Shown in pieces: positions 26,796 through 35,824 of a stretch of 64,000 nucleotides of DNA. Below the pieces are notes generated by a model. It did no database searches and was not told where the DNA came from. It saw nothing but the letters and a program-made list of their open reading frames with translations. Origin of the DNA: Rhizobium aethiopicum (GTDB lineage: Bacteria; Pseudomonadota; Alphaproteobacteria; Rhizobiales; Rhizobiaceae); assembly GCF_014197535.1 (NCBI RefSeq), contig NZ_JACIFV010000017.1, forward strand, positions 1 through 64,000. Reading direction: 5' to 3'. The translations under genes were made by a program, and so were the position numbers. The first letter of the stretch is position 1. The number at the start of each line of letters is the position of its first letter.

Positions 26796-28397
26796 TCAGC
26801 CCTGGCCATTGATCGGAAGCGCGACGAAACGGCTTCCTTCGCTGGACTGGATCTGGAACAGCGCGCGGGTGCGGCCGTCCTTCTTGGCCTGGTTCAGCAC
26901 CTTGACGACATCGGCGGCGGTGGAGACCTCCTGATTGTTGACCGAGGTGATCTTTTCGCCTTCCTTGATGCCCTTGTCGGCGGCATCGGAGTCGGGATCG
27001 ATGCCGGTGATCGCCAGGCCCTTGCCATCATCGGAAGGGCCGACGGTCAGACCGAGATCGGCAAGCGCCTTCTCGGAAGCCGGAGCCTCCGGCTGCTGCG
27101 GCTGATTGTTGTTGTCATCGGCATTGGCATCCTTCTGATCGGCCGGCAGCGTGCCGAGTTCGACCGTGAGCGACTGGGCCTTGCCGGCGCGCCAGACCGA
27201 AAGCTCGGCCTTGCTGCCCGGCTGCATCGCACCGATGCGGCGGCTGAGATCACGGGCATCCTTGATCGTTTCGCCATTGAGTGCCGTGACGACGTCACCG
27301 GCCTTCATGCCGGCCTTGTCACCCGGCGATCCGGGCTGCGGGGCGACAACGAGGGCGCCGCTCGGCTCGGAAAGGCCGATGGACTCGGCGATATCCTTGG
27401 TCACCGGCTGGATCTGGACGCCCAGCCAGCCGCGGGATACCTGGCCATCCTTCATCAGGTCGGCGACGACATCCTTGGCGGTCGAGGCCGGAATGGCGAA
27501 GGCGATACCGACGCTGCCGCCCGAGGGCGAGAAGATCGCGGTATTGATGCCGACGACTTCGCCATTGAGGTTGAAGGTCGGACCGCCGGAGTTGCCGCGG
27601 TTCACGGCCGCATCCACCTGCAGGTAATCGTCGTAGGGACCGGAACCGATATCGCGGCCGCGGGCCGAAATGATGCCGGCGGTGACGGTGCCGCCGAGCC
27701 CGAAGGGATTGCCGACGGCGACGACCCAGTCGCCGACGCGGACATTGTTGTCGTCGGCCCAGTTGACGTAGGTGAACTTCTTGCCCTTGCCGTCGACCTT
27801 CAGCACGGCGAGGTCGGTGCGCGGATCCTTGCCAATCAGCTTGGCGTCGAGTTCGGTGCCGTCATTCATGACCGCGACGAAGGCCTGGCCGTCGGAAACA
27901 ACATGATTGTTGGTGACGATGTAGCCATCCTCGGAGATGAAGAACCCGGAGCCTTGCGCGACCGGACGCAGACGGCCCTTGCCGCCCGGACCGTTCGGCC
28001 CTCCCGGACCACCGGGGCCGTTCTGGCCGAAGCGGCGCTGGTGGCCCTGCTGGTCGTTCGGATCCTGGCCGAACTGACGGAAGAAGCGCTTCAGCGGGTG
28101 ATCGTCAGGCAGATCGTCAAAGCCGCGGCCATTGAAATCGAAGGAGAAGCCGTCATTGTTGTCGGCAACGGGATTGACGCGGTTTTCGACCCGAACGGAA
28201 ACGACGGCGGGCGAAACGGCATCGACGACATTGGCGAAGCTCGGGACGGCGGGGGCCTGAACCTTGACCGCTTCAGCGTAAGACCGGGTAATTTCGAGCG
28301 GACCGCCGGTTGCGAGCACAGCGGCTGCGATACCAGCGACGGTAGAAGCCTTGAGCACAGTGGCGAGGGACGGACGTCCGTTGAAATTCTTCAGCAT
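26796..28397 (-). CDS. degP: Do/DegP family periplasmic serine protease
   Basis: This 533-residue envelope protease/chaperone has an N-terminal signal-like helix (TVAGIAAAVLATGGP), a Gly/Pro/Asn-rich insertion at about 115-140, and an intact catalytic triad: His165 (TNNHVVSDG), Asp195 (RTDLAVLK) and Ser270 (NRGNSGGP). Two PDZ domains follow at about 305-395 and 435-525. The two-component pair directly downstream suggests a stress-response unit. It sits between cycL and the regulator gene. Confidence 0.95.
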   Translation of the reverse strand: MLKNFNGRPSLATVLKASTVAGIAAAVLATGGPLEITRSYAEAVKVQAPAVPSFANVVDAVSPAVVSVRVENRVNPVADNNDGFSFDFNGRGFDDLPDDHPLKRFFRQFGQDPNDQQGHQRRFGQNGPGGPGGPNGPGGKGRLRPVAQGSGFFISEDGYIVTNNHVVSDGQAFVAVMNDGTELDAKLIGKDPRTDLAVLKVDGKGKKFTYVNWADDNNVRVGDWVVAVGNPFGLGGTVTAGIISARGRDIGSGPYDDYLQVDAAVNRGNSGGPTFNLNGEVVGINTAIFSPSGGSVGIAFAIPASTAKDVVADLMKDGQVSRGWLGVQIQPVTKDIAESIGLSEPSGALVVAPQPGSPGDKAGMKAGDVVTALNGETIKDARDLSRRIGAMQPGSKAELSVWRAGKAQSLTVELGTLPADQKDANADDNNNQPQQPEAPASEKALADLGLTVGPSDDGKGLAITGIDPDSDAADKGIKEGEKITSVNNQEVSTAADVVKVLNQAKKDGRTRALFQIQSSEGSRFVALPINGQG

Positions 28398-28575
28398 TGG
28401 AGCACCTTCTCTTGTTCTTAGATCTTCAGACCGGCGACGCCGGATCAGTCGATGACTTAAGATATAGGACGCCGCACCTTACTGCGAACTGTCCGGCCAA
28501 TGAAAAGTTGGTAATGTTTGTGATCTCTGCTTGCGCGAGCCCGAGCCATCGCGACGAACGATCGCTATTCAGACG

Positions 28576-29037
28576 TTACTTATCCAGAAGCTCGCTCAAC
28601 CGCGCCTGCTCTTCCGGCGTCAGCTTGCTTCCGGTCGGCAGGCCTGTCCTCTTGCGCGCAAAAACGAGCAGCGACACGCCGCCGGCAAGGACCAGCAGCA
28701 CCGGGGCGCCCCAGAGCAATACCGTCCTCACGCTGAGCCGAGGCTTCAGAAGCACGAATTCGCCGTAGCGCGAGACGATATAGTTGAGCACCGCCTCATC
28801 GCTGTCGCCGTTGCTGATGCGCTCGCGCACAAGCAAGCGGAGATCCTTGGCGAGCTCGGCATTGGAATCGTCGATCGACTGATTCTGGCAGACCATGCAG
28901 CGCAGTTCGGCCGACAGGGCGCGGGCGCGGGCCTCCAGCACCTGATCGGCCAGCACCTCATCGGGATTGACGGCGAAGGCCTGGACTGGCGCGAAGAGGA
29001 GGAAGAGAATGACGAGAAGCCTGGAGAGAAGCGGCAT
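28576..29037 (-). CDS. cycL: Cytochrome c biogenesis protein CycL/CcmH
   Basis: CcmH/CycL is a membrane-anchored thioredoxin-like subunit that reduces apocytochrome c before heme attachment. The 153-residue product has a signal peptide (MPLLSRLLVILFLLFAPVQAF), the redox motif CMVC at residues 47-50 within LRCMVCQNQSI, and a C-terminal membrane helix (VLLWGAPVLLVLAGGVSLLVF). The ATG at 29037 is preceded by GGGGAGAAGAGGG, which belongs to a palindromic repeat. It is the last gene of cycHJKL, separated from cycK by 179 bp of repeat DNA. Confidence 0.94.
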   Translation of the reverse strand: MPLLSRLLVILFLLFAPVQAFAVNPDEVLADQVLEARARALSAELRCMVCQNQSIDDSNAELAKDLRLLVRERISNGDSDEAVLNYIVSRYGEFVLLKPRLSVRTVLLWGAPVLLVLAGGVSLLVFARKRTGLPTGSKLTPEEQARLSELLDK

Positions 29038-29197
29038 CCCTCTTCTCCCCTCGGGGAGAAGGTGCCCGACAGGGCGGATGAGGGGGCGATCCCTCGCAGC
29101 AATAACGACCTTTCGCTTGCGCTCAAAATCCTCGCGGCTCTGGCGCTCGGCCCCCTCATCTGCCCTTCGGGCATCTTCTCCCCGATGGGGAGAAGCG
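29038..29197. repeat. RIME-like palindromic repeat pair between cycK and cycL
   Basis: Two palindromic units lie in opposite orientation. The left one pairs TTCTCCCC with GGGGAGAA at 29042-29060. The right one has CCTCATCTGCCCTTCGGGCA followed by TTCTCCCC-gat-GGGGAGAA, ending near 29195. Both have GCCC...GGGC inner hairpins. These match the RIME class of Rhizobium intergenic mosaic elements. The pair fills the gap between two genes of one operon, and its left edge forms the ribosome-binding region of cycL. Confidence 0.85.
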
Positions 29198-29216
29198 GAA
29201 AAAAGGTGCGAGCGCA

Positions 29217-31211
29217 TCATTCCGCCGCCTCCATCACAGGCGCTGCCGGCTTTGCCTTGGCCTTTCTCCGCGGTGCGCCTACGCGCAGACGCCGGTCGGA
29301 GAGCGAGACGAGGCCGCCGGCGGCCATGATCAAGGCGCCGCCCCAGATGCAGAGGATGAACGGCTTCCACCAGATGCGCACGACAATACCGCCGTTGCTG
29401 GTGGCGTCGCCAAGCGAGACATAGAGCTGGCTGAGACCGAAGGTCAGGATGCCGGCCTCCGTCGTCGGCATCTGCCGGGCGGTATAGAGCCGCTTGGCCG
29501 ACCAGGTATCGGCAATGGTGACACCGGCGCGGCGGATGGTGAAGTGGCCGCGCTCCTCGGTATAGTTCGGTCCCCTGCCCGACCGCATGCCGTCGAACTC
29601 AAGGCTGTAGCCGCCGGCTTCGACCGTAGCGCCCGGCTTCATCTCGACGACATGTTCGCTCTGGAAGGTGGTGACGGCGACGATGCCGAGCACGCTGACG
29701 CCGAGCCCGGCATGGGCGAGCGCCGTGCCGAAGGCCGAGCGCGGCAGACCGCTCAGGCGGCGCCAGGCGATGCCGCCCGCCACCTTGCCGATGCCGGCCC
29801 GATACCAGAGATCGGCAATGGCGCCGAAGATCAGGAACAGCCCGGCCGCCAGCCCGAGCACCGAGAGCACCGGCCCGCCATGTTGGAGATAGAAGAAGAC
29901 CAGAGCGGCGGCGAAGGCGAGGCCGGCTACGGCATAGAGCCGCTGCAGGGCGCCGAGCAGATCGCCGCGCTTCCAGGAAAGCAGCGGCCCGAACGGCACA
30001 ATGACGAGCAGCGGCGCCATCAGCAGGCCGAAGGTCAGGTTGAAGAAGGGCGGCCCGACCGAGATCTTGTCGCCGGTCAGCGTCTCCAGCAGCAGCGGAT
30101 AGAGCGTGCCGGTCAAGACCGTGCCGCAGGCGACCGTCAGGATCAGATTGTTGAGGACGAGCGCGCCTTCTCGCGAGATCGGCGCAAACAGCCCGCCGGC
30201 CGCAAGCTTCGGCGCCCGCAGGGCAAACAGCGACAGCGCCCCGCCGATGAAGATCAAGAGGATCGACAGGATGAAGACGCCGCGGGTGGGATCGCTGGCG
30301 AAGGCATGCACCGAGGTCAGCACGCCGGAGCGCACCAGGAAGGTGCCCATCAGCGACAGCGAGAAGGTCAGGATGGCGAGCAGTACCGTCCAGATCTTCA
30401 GCGCCTCGCGCTTTTCCATGACGAGGGCCGAATGTAAGAGCGCGGTGCCGGCCAGCCACGGCATGAAGGAGGCGTTCTCCACCGGGTCCCAGAACCACCA
30501 GCCGCCCCAGCCGAGCTCGTAATAAGCCCAGTAGGAGCCCATGGCGATGCCCAATGTCAGACAGGTCCAGGCTGCCAGCGTCCAGGGCCTGACCCAGCGG
30601 GCCCAGGCGGCATCGATGCGGCCTTCCAGGAGAGCTGCGACGGCAAAGGAGAAGCAGACGGAAAAGCCGACATAACCGAGATAGAGCAGCGGCGGGTGGA
30701 TGGCGAGACCAATATCCTGCAGCACCGGATTGAGATCGCGGCCCTCGGCCGGCGCCGGATCGAGCCGCAGGAAGGGATTGGAGGTCAACAGGATGAACAG
30801 GGTGAAGGCGAGCGAAATCCAGGCCTGGACGGCAAGCACATTGGCCTTCAGCGTCTCCGGCAGGTTGGCGCCGAAGATCGCGACCAGCGCGCTGAACAGC
30901 GCCAGGATCAACAGCCAGAGCATCATCGATCCCTCGTGATTGCCCCAGACGCCGGAATATTTGTAGATCAGCGGCACCAGAGAGTGCGAATTCTCCCAGA
31001 CGTTCTCGACCGAGAAGTCGGAGACGACATGGGCATAGGTCAGGACGGCGAAGGCAAAGGCGACGAGCCCAAACATCACCAGCGAACCGACGCTCGCCAC
31101 ATCCATCATCGCCGGATCATGGCGGCGGGCGCCGATCACCGGCACGATCGAGACGATCAGCGCCGTCGCCAGCGCCAGCACCAAAGCGTAATGTCCGATC
31201 TCGATGATCAT
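29217..31211 (-). CDS. cycK: Cytochrome c heme lyase CycK/CcmF
   Basis: CcmF/CycK is the large membrane protein that, with CcmH and CcmI, attaches heme to apocytochrome c. The 664-residue product has many membrane helices and the tryptophan-rich heme-handling motif GWGGWWFWDPVENASFMPW. The ATG at 31211 (MIIEIGHYAL) follows AGGAGGCGAAAGC and overlaps the cycJ stop by 4 bp; the 18 codons upstream of it are not used. Confidence 0.96.
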   Translation of the reverse strand: MIIEIGHYALVLALATALIVSIVPVIGARRHDPAMMDVASVGSLVMFGLVAFAFAVLTYAHVVSDFSVENVWENSHSLVPLIYKYSGVWGNHEGSMMLWLLILALFSALVAIFGANLPETLKANVLAVQAWISLAFTLFILLTSNPFLRLDPAPAEGRDLNPVLQDIGLAIHPPLLYLGYVGFSVCFSFAVAALLEGRIDAAWARWVRPWTLAAWTCLTLGIAMGSYWAYYELGWGGWWFWDPVENASFMPWLAGTALLHSALVMEKREALKIWTVLLAILTFSLSLMGTFLVRSGVLTSVHAFASDPTRGVFILSILLIFIGGALSLFALRAPKLAAGGLFAPISREGALVLNNLILTVACGTVLTGTLYPLLLETLTGDKISVGPPFFNLTFGLLMAPLLVIVPFGPLLSWKRGDLLGALQRLYAVAGLAFAAALVFFYLQHGGPVLSVLGLAAGLFLIFGAIADLWYRAGIGKVAGGIAWRRLSGLPRSAFGTALAHAGLGVSVLGIVAVTTFQSEHVVEMKPGATVEAGGYSLEFDGMRSGRGPNYTEERGHFTIRRAGVTIADTWSAKRLYTARQMPTTEAGILTFGLSQLYVSLGDATSNGGIVVRIWWKPFILCIWGGALIMAAGGLVSLSDRRLRVGAPRRKAKAKPAAPVMEAAE

Positions 31212-31690
31212 GGCGTCGCTTTCGCCTCCTGCCCCTTGCCTGCTCCCCCTTGGTCTTCCTGCCACAGCCCCTGCTGTTTCAGCTTGTCGGCCACCTCCTT
31301 CGGCATATAGGTCTCGTCATGCTTGGCCAGCACGGTGTCGGCGGTAAAGATGTTGCTGCCTGGGGCAAACTTGCCCTCGGTGACCACACCCTGGCCCTCG
31401 CGGAACAGATCGGGCAGGATGCCGGTATATCTGACCTTCACCGCATTGGCGCTGCCGTCGGTGACGGAAAACTCCACCTTCGAGCCGGCGCCGCGCACGA
31501 CGCTGCCCGCCCCGACCAGGCCGCCGAGCCGGATGCGGGTCTCCGGCGCCACCGGCGTCTTGGCGAGATCGGCCGGCATGTAGAAATAGGCCACCGACTG
31601 GCTGAAGGCGAACATCACCAACAACACCGCCGCAAGGATGAAACTCATCCCGCCGGCAATCACCGCAAGGCGCTTCTGCTTGCGCGTCAT
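31208..31690 (-). CDS. cycJ: Heme chaperone CycJ/CcmE
   Basis: CcmE carries heme covalently in the periplasm and hands it to the lyase. The 160-residue product has one N-terminal membrane anchor (SFILAAVLLVMFAFS) and an OB-fold domain. The covalent heme ligand His124 and Tyr128 lie in LAKHDETYMP. GGAGGG precedes the ATG, which overlaps the cycH stop (ATGA). Confidence 0.96.
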   Translation of the reverse strand: MTRKQKRLAVIAGGMSFILAAVLLVMFAFSQSVAYFYMPADLAKTPVAPETRIRLGGLVGAGSVVRGAGSKVEFSVTDGSANAVKVRYTGILPDLFREGQGVVTEGKFAPGSNIFTADTVLAKHDETYMPKEVADKLKQQGLWQEDQGGAGKGQEAKATP

Positions 31691-32817
31691 TGCGTCATTC
31701 CCTCCGTGGCTATGCCAAGCTCCCTGGCAAGCGCCAGCAATTGCCGGCCCCGCTCGCCGGATGGCGGAAAGGCGGCCAGGCCGCGCTTCAGGGCGTCGGC
31801 TGCGCGATTCTTATCGTTCAATACGGCGTAAGAGCGGACGAGCCGCATCCATCCCTCGAAATTGTTGGGATCCTCGCTGAGCTTGGCATCGAGGCTTTCA
31901 ACCATGCCGCGGATCATCTGCTGACGGTCGCCGACGTTCATGTTTTCAGCAGCCGCCACATCTTCCGACGTCGGTCCGCCGGGCGCCGCCGGCGGGGCGA
32001 CCGCGCCGCCGTTCTTGGCGATATGTTCATTGACCAGCGGCAGCCAGGGCGCATCGGCCGGCGATTGCTGCGCCAGCGCCTCGAAGGCCCGGCGCGCCTC
32101 GTCGGCTCGTCCCGCCTGCTCCATGCTGAGCGCGATGTAGAAGCGGGCACGCGGATTGTCGGGCTCCAGCGTCAGCGACTGCTCCAGCGCCTGGCGCGCT
32201 TCCTCCGTCACGACGCCGTCGGAGACCACCATCAACGTCTCGGCAAGACCGTCGAGCCGGATCGGGCTCGGGCCGAGAAGCCGTATCGCGTTGCGGTAGG
32301 CGACCTCAGCATCGGCCACCCGCATCGTGCGGAAATAGATCGGCGCCAATACGTCCCAGCCCTTGCCATCGTCGGGATTCTGAGCCAGATGCCGTTCGGC
32401 CTTGGCGATCAGCACCGCCACATCGTCGCCGGGATTTTCCAGCCGCGCTTCCAGCGGCTGCGACGGCAGATCCGGCCTGCCCGTCGTCAAATAAAGACAG
32501 AGCCCGAGCGCCGGCAGGATCAACAGGACGAAGACTTCGGTGAGACGATGATGCCGTGCGGGTTTGTCTATCGTCTCCGGCTCGCCGGCAGAGACGGCGA
32601 TCAGCCGCCGGCCGATTTCGGCCCTGGCGTAATCAGCCTCCTCAGGCGTGATCAGCCCGCCAGCAAGGTCTCGGTCGAGTTCGCGCAACTGGTCGCGATA
32701 GACTGCCGCCTCGCCGGCGCGACTGTTCTGCGCCGCCTTCGCACCACGCAGAAGGGGGTAGAGCAGGATGACGGCGACGGCTGCCGTCAGAACGGCAACG
32801 AGAATCCAGAACAGCAT
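31687..32817 (-). CDS. cycH: Cytochrome c biogenesis protein CycH/CcmI
   Basis: CcmI/CycH presents apocytochrome c to the heme lyase. The 376-residue product begins with a membrane helix (MLFWILVAVLTAAVAVILLY), then a cytoplasmic leucine-zipper-like loop (VYRDQLRELDRDLAGGLI), a second helix (VLLILPALGLCLYL) and a periplasmic TPR region (about 125-370). It is the first gene of the coupled cycHJK(L) operon. Confidence 0.95.
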   Translation of the reverse strand: MLFWILVAVLTAAVAVILLYPLLRGAKAAQNSRAGEAAVYRDQLRELDRDLAGGLITPEEADYARAEIGRRLIAVSAGEPETIDKPARHHRLTEVFVLLILPALGLCLYLTTGRPDLPSQPLEARLENPGDDVAVLIAKAERHLAQNPDDGKGWDVLAPIYFRTMRVADAEVAYRNAIRLLGPSPIRLDGLAETLMVVSDGVVTEEARQALEQSLTLEPDNPRARFYIALSMEQAGRADEARRAFEALAQQSPADAPWLPLVNEHIAKNGGAVAPPAAPGGPTSEDVAAAENMNVGDRQQMIRGMVESLDAKLSEDPNNFEGWMRLVRSYAVLNDKNRAADALKRGLAAFPPSGERGRQLLALARELGIATEGMTQ

Positions 32818-32913
32818 ATCGGCCCAAATACGTGAAGCGCACGCCTATTCCAACTGCCAAAGCCGGAATGACGAAGATTTGAGGCTATTCGCCGCAATTC
32901 AGGCTGAAAACAC

Positions 32914-33339
32914 TCAGCCGAGCGGCGACCAGCTGCCATCCTCGTTGCGGCAGGCTGCACCCCGCGCCACGGTTTCCTTGCCGTCGACGGTCAGCGTATG
33001 GGTATATTGCCGGCAATTCTGCGAGCCGACCTGATACGGCGCGGCCGCCACGACCTTGCCTGTGACGTCCTTGCCGCTCCAGACTACCGGCTGGCCGACC
33101 GCCGCCCCTTCCAGCGCCCGATACTCCGCCTCGAGCGCCCGCTGCTTGTCGCTATCGCTCAAGCTCACGCCGCTGCGGCCGACGATGCCGCCCTGCAGCG
33201 CGGTGATAAAGGCGGCCGACGCGGAGGGTTTGCTCGAAAAAATGCCGCGCGAAACAGCGCCCTTCGTCGTCGTGCAGCTGGTGAGCGCGACGGCGAGAAG
33301 AAGGATGGAAACCATCATGCCTTGCGAGCGTAGAATCAT
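32914..33339 (-). CDS. Outer-membrane lipoprotein, 17-kDa surface-antigen-like
   Basis: This product of up to 141 residues has a lipoprotein signal (ILLLAVALTSC). Gly/Ala-rich sequence and a C-terminal domain with YRALEGAAVGQPVVW, CRQYTHTLTVDGK and GAACRNEDGSWSPLG follow, as in rickettsial 17-kDa-antigen-like proteins of Rhizobiales. The start may be the first ATG (33339) or the ATG seven codons later; signal peptides of both lengths are plausible. It lies between cycH and feuQ on the same strand. Confidence 0.8.
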   Translation of the reverse strand: MILRSQGMMVSILLLAVALTSCTTTKGAVSRGIFSSKPSASAAFITALQGGIVGRSGVSLSDSDKQRALEAEYRALEGAAVGQPVVWSGKDVTGKVVAAAPYQVGSQNCRQYTHTLTVDGKETVARGAACRNEDGSWSPLG

Positions 33340-33457
33340 TGCGTCGAACCACGATCAGAGGTCAAATTCAGCCGATCGAAGTGCAGCGTCCCCGTGTCAG
33401 CATTGTGGCAAAACATGCTATACATTTGCCACTATCCTTGTGACATCAAGCAGTTGG

Positions 33458-34861
33458 TCATGCAACATCCTTTGTGACGCCGGGCAGGATAAGCTTCGCC
33501 TTCAACCCGCCCCATTCGCCGCGGGACAGTTCGAGCCTTCCCTGGTATTCGTTGGAAATCTCGGTGACGATCGAAAGGCCCAAGCCGGTTCCAGGCTTGC
33601 TTTCGTCGAGCCTGCGGCCACGCTTCAGCGCTTCGCGGATCTGGTCGGGCTCAAGGCCGGGCCCGTCATCCTCGACGGCAAGCTCCACCCAGCGCCGGCG
33701 GACGCTCGCCTCCGCTCCTTTCACGTCCTCGCCGGCTTCGACGGCCGAAAGCCGCACTCTGCTCTTGGCGAAACGCGCCGCATTTTCCAGGAGGTTGCCG
33801 ACGGTTTCCTCGAGATCCTGCTGTTCCATGGCGACGGCAAGATGCGGCGGCGAGACGACGAGATCGAATTCGGTATCGACGTTCAGCCGGCGCATGACGC
33901 GCACCAGCCGCTCCAGCGCCGGCTCGGCGTCGGTGCGGGCGAGCACGGATTCGCGCTGGGCGGCGATGCGGGCCCGGTTGAGATAGGATTGCACCTGCCC
34001 CTGCATCGATTCCGCCTGACTGCGCACCAGTTCGCCATGGGATTTCTCGAGCACCCGCGCCTCGTTCAGGAGAACGGCGATCGGCGTCTTCAACGAATGG
34101 GCGAGATTGCCGACCTGCATGCGCGCCCGCTCGACGATGCGGCGGTTGCTGTCGATCAGCGCGTTCACCTCGTTGGCGAGCGGCAGGATCTCCCGCGGGA
34201 AGTCGCCCTTTAACTGCTCGCTCTCGCCGGCGCGAATGCGCTCCAATGCGGCACGCGCCTTGTCGAGGGGCTTCAGGCCGTAGAGAATCGCCAGCGCATT
34301 GACGATCAGGCTGCCGACGCCGAAACCGGCGAGCGCCAGATAGAGGCTGTGGGAAAAGGTGCGGACATCATCTTCGACGACGTCTACATTGCCGGTGACG
34401 CGGAAGCGCGCCGCGCGGCCGTCGGTGTCGAGCACCACTTCGGTCTCGGCCACCTGCACGCGGTTCCCGGAGGCATCCGTCACCTGGTAGTAGCGCTCGT
34501 AATTCTTGTCGAAAGGCGCCTCGACGACGGAGGGTACCGGAATGAGCGCCGAGCCGAGCGAGGGCGAGACCAACGGCGCAGTCGTATAGGTGCCGAGCGG
34601 CTCCACCACCCAATACCAGCCGGTCTTCGGCTGAGCGAACCGCAGATCACCGAGCTGCGGGCTGCCGCTCAACGCCCCCTGATCGCCGATCGTCACGGAA
34701 TTGATGACGTTATAGAGCTGCGCCCGCAGCAGATCCTGGAAACCGCGTTCGGCGCTCTTGCGGTAGAGCGTCGAGATCAGCAGGCCGATCACCACCAGGG
34801 CCACCGTCGACCAGACCGTGGTCAGCAGCAACACGCGTGCGGTGAGCGACTTAATTCGCAT
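33458..34861 (-). CDS. feuQ: Sensor histidine kinase FeuQ
   Basis: The 467-residue kinase has a first membrane helix (VLLLTTVWSTVALVVIGLLI), a periplasmic loop of about 145 residues, and a second helix (LYLALAGFGVGSLIVNALAILYG, written here only as its position near residue 180). HAMP, a HisKA box with NLAHSLKTPIAVLLNEA and an HATPase with DDGPGL and GTGLGLSIV follow. Its start overlaps feuP by 11 bp. FeuPQ was described in R. leguminosarum beside cycHJKL for iron uptake, and in Sinorhizobium as an osmosensing system for cyclic glucan export. Confidence 0.9.
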   Translation of the reverse strand: MRIKSLTARVLLLTTVWSTVALVVIGLLISTLYRKSAERGFQDLLRAQLYNVINSVTIGDQGALSGSPQLGDLRFAQPKTGWYWVVEPLGTYTTAPLVSPSLGSALIPVPSVVEAPFDKNYERYYQVTDASGNRVQVAETEVVLDTDGRAARFRVTGNVDVVEDDVRTFSHSLYLALAGFGVGSLIVNALAILYGLKPLDKARAALERIRAGESEQLKGDFPREILPLANEVNALIDSNRRIVERARMQVGNLAHSLKTPIAVLLNEARVLEKSHGELVRSQAESMQGQVQSYLNRARIAAQRESVLARTDAEPALERLVRVMRRLNVDTEFDLVVSPPHLAVAMEQQDLEETVGNLLENAARFAKSRVRLSAVEAGEDVKGAEASVRRRWVELAVEDDGPGLEPDQIREALKRGRRLDESKPGTGLGLSIVTEISNEYQGRLELSRGEWGGLKAKLILPGVTKDVA

Positions 34862-35522
34862 GTTTCGGCGCTTGAATGCGATAGCCGAGACCGCGCACCG
34901 TTTCGATCAAGTCGACGCCCATTTTCTTGCGCAGACGGCCGACGAAGACCTCGATCGTGTTGGAATCGCGGTCGAAATCCTGATCGTACATGTGCTCGAC
35001 GAGCTCGGTGCGCGAGACGACCTCGCCCATGTGATGCATGAGATAGGCGAGCAGGCGATATTCGTGCGAGGTCAGCTTCAGCGTCGTGCCGTTGACCGTC
35101 GCCTTCGAGGATTTGGTGTCGAGCCGCACCGGCCCGCAGACGATCTCGGAGGAGGCATGGCCGGCCGCGCGACGGATCAACGCCCGAATGCGCGCCAGAA
35201 CTTCCTCGACGTGAAAGGGCTTGGTGACATAGTCGTCGGCGCCGGCATCAATGCCGGCGACCTTGTCGCTCCAGCGGTCGCGCGCCGTCAGGATCAAAAC
35301 CGGCATGCCGCGGCCGGCGCCGCGCCATTTTTCCAGCACGGTGACGCCGTCCATCTCCGGCAGGCCGATATCGAGGATGATGGCGTCATAGGGTTCGGTG
35401 TCGCCGAGGAAATGGCCCTCTTCGCCATCGAACGCCTGGTCGACGACATAACCCGCCTCCTTCAGCGTGTCGGTCAGCTGCCGGTTCAGGTTGACGTCGT
35501 CTTCGATTACCAGGATGCGCAT
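34851..35522 (-). CDS. feuP: OmpR-family response regulator FeuP
   Basis: The 223-residue regulator has a receiver domain (MRILVIEDD, phospho-acceptor Asp51 in IILDIGLPEMDG, Lys in VTKPFHVEE) and a winged-HTH output domain (VSRTELVEHMYDQDFDRDSN). Sequence and neighbourhood match FeuP of Rhizobium and Sinorhizobium as I know them. It is encoded upstream of, and overlapping, its kinase gene feuQ. Confidence 0.92.
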   Translation of the reverse strand: MRILVIEDDVNLNRQLTDTLKEAGYVVDQAFDGEEGHFLGDTEPYDAIILDIGLPEMDGVTVLEKWRGAGRGMPVLILTARDRWSDKVAGIDAGADDYVTKPFHVEEVLARIRALIRRAAGHASSEIVCGPVRLDTKSSKATVNGTTLKLTSHEYRLLAYLMHHMGEVVSRTELVEHMYDQDFDRDSNTIEVFVGRLRKKMGVDLIETVRGLGYRIQAPKHAN

Positions 35523-35575
35523 CGGTCCGCCTTCGTCCGCTTCAAATCGATCGTGTTTGAATAGACCGATTCCGC

Positions 35576-35824
35576 TTACATCGGAACCTTTACCGTTACC
35601 TTGCGTGGACGCTGGCCATTGCCCGACACCAGAACGGTAATGATGCAGCTATCGCCCACCGGTTGCACGGACAGGAGCTGCCCGCCCGTCTGCTCGACGA
35701 CCTGGGCGGCGGCGGCGCTGCAATCGCCGGCCACACGCAGGACGAGGGCGCCTGCGCCATCCGGTGAGGGCGCCGATGCCACCAGTCCGGCGGCCACTAC
35801 TGCGACGCTCAGAGGAAAGGCCAT
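35576..35824 (-). CDS. feuN: Small periplasmic protein, probable FeuN
   Basis: The 82-residue product has a signal peptide ending about AGLVASAPSPDGAGA and a small domain with two cysteines (AGDCSAAAAQ and GDSCIITVLV) that could form a disulfide. It lies 53 bp upstream of feuP on the same strand. In Sinorhizobium meliloti, FeuN is a small periplasmic protein encoded directly upstream of feuP that restrains FeuQ signalling, and size, location and signal peptide all agree. The identification rests on this context, not on an alignment. Confidence 0.75.
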   Translation of the reverse strand: MAFPLSVAVVAAGLVASAPSPDGAGALVLRVAGDCSAAAAQVVEQTGGQLLSVQPVGDSCIITVLVSGNGQRPRKVTVKVPM

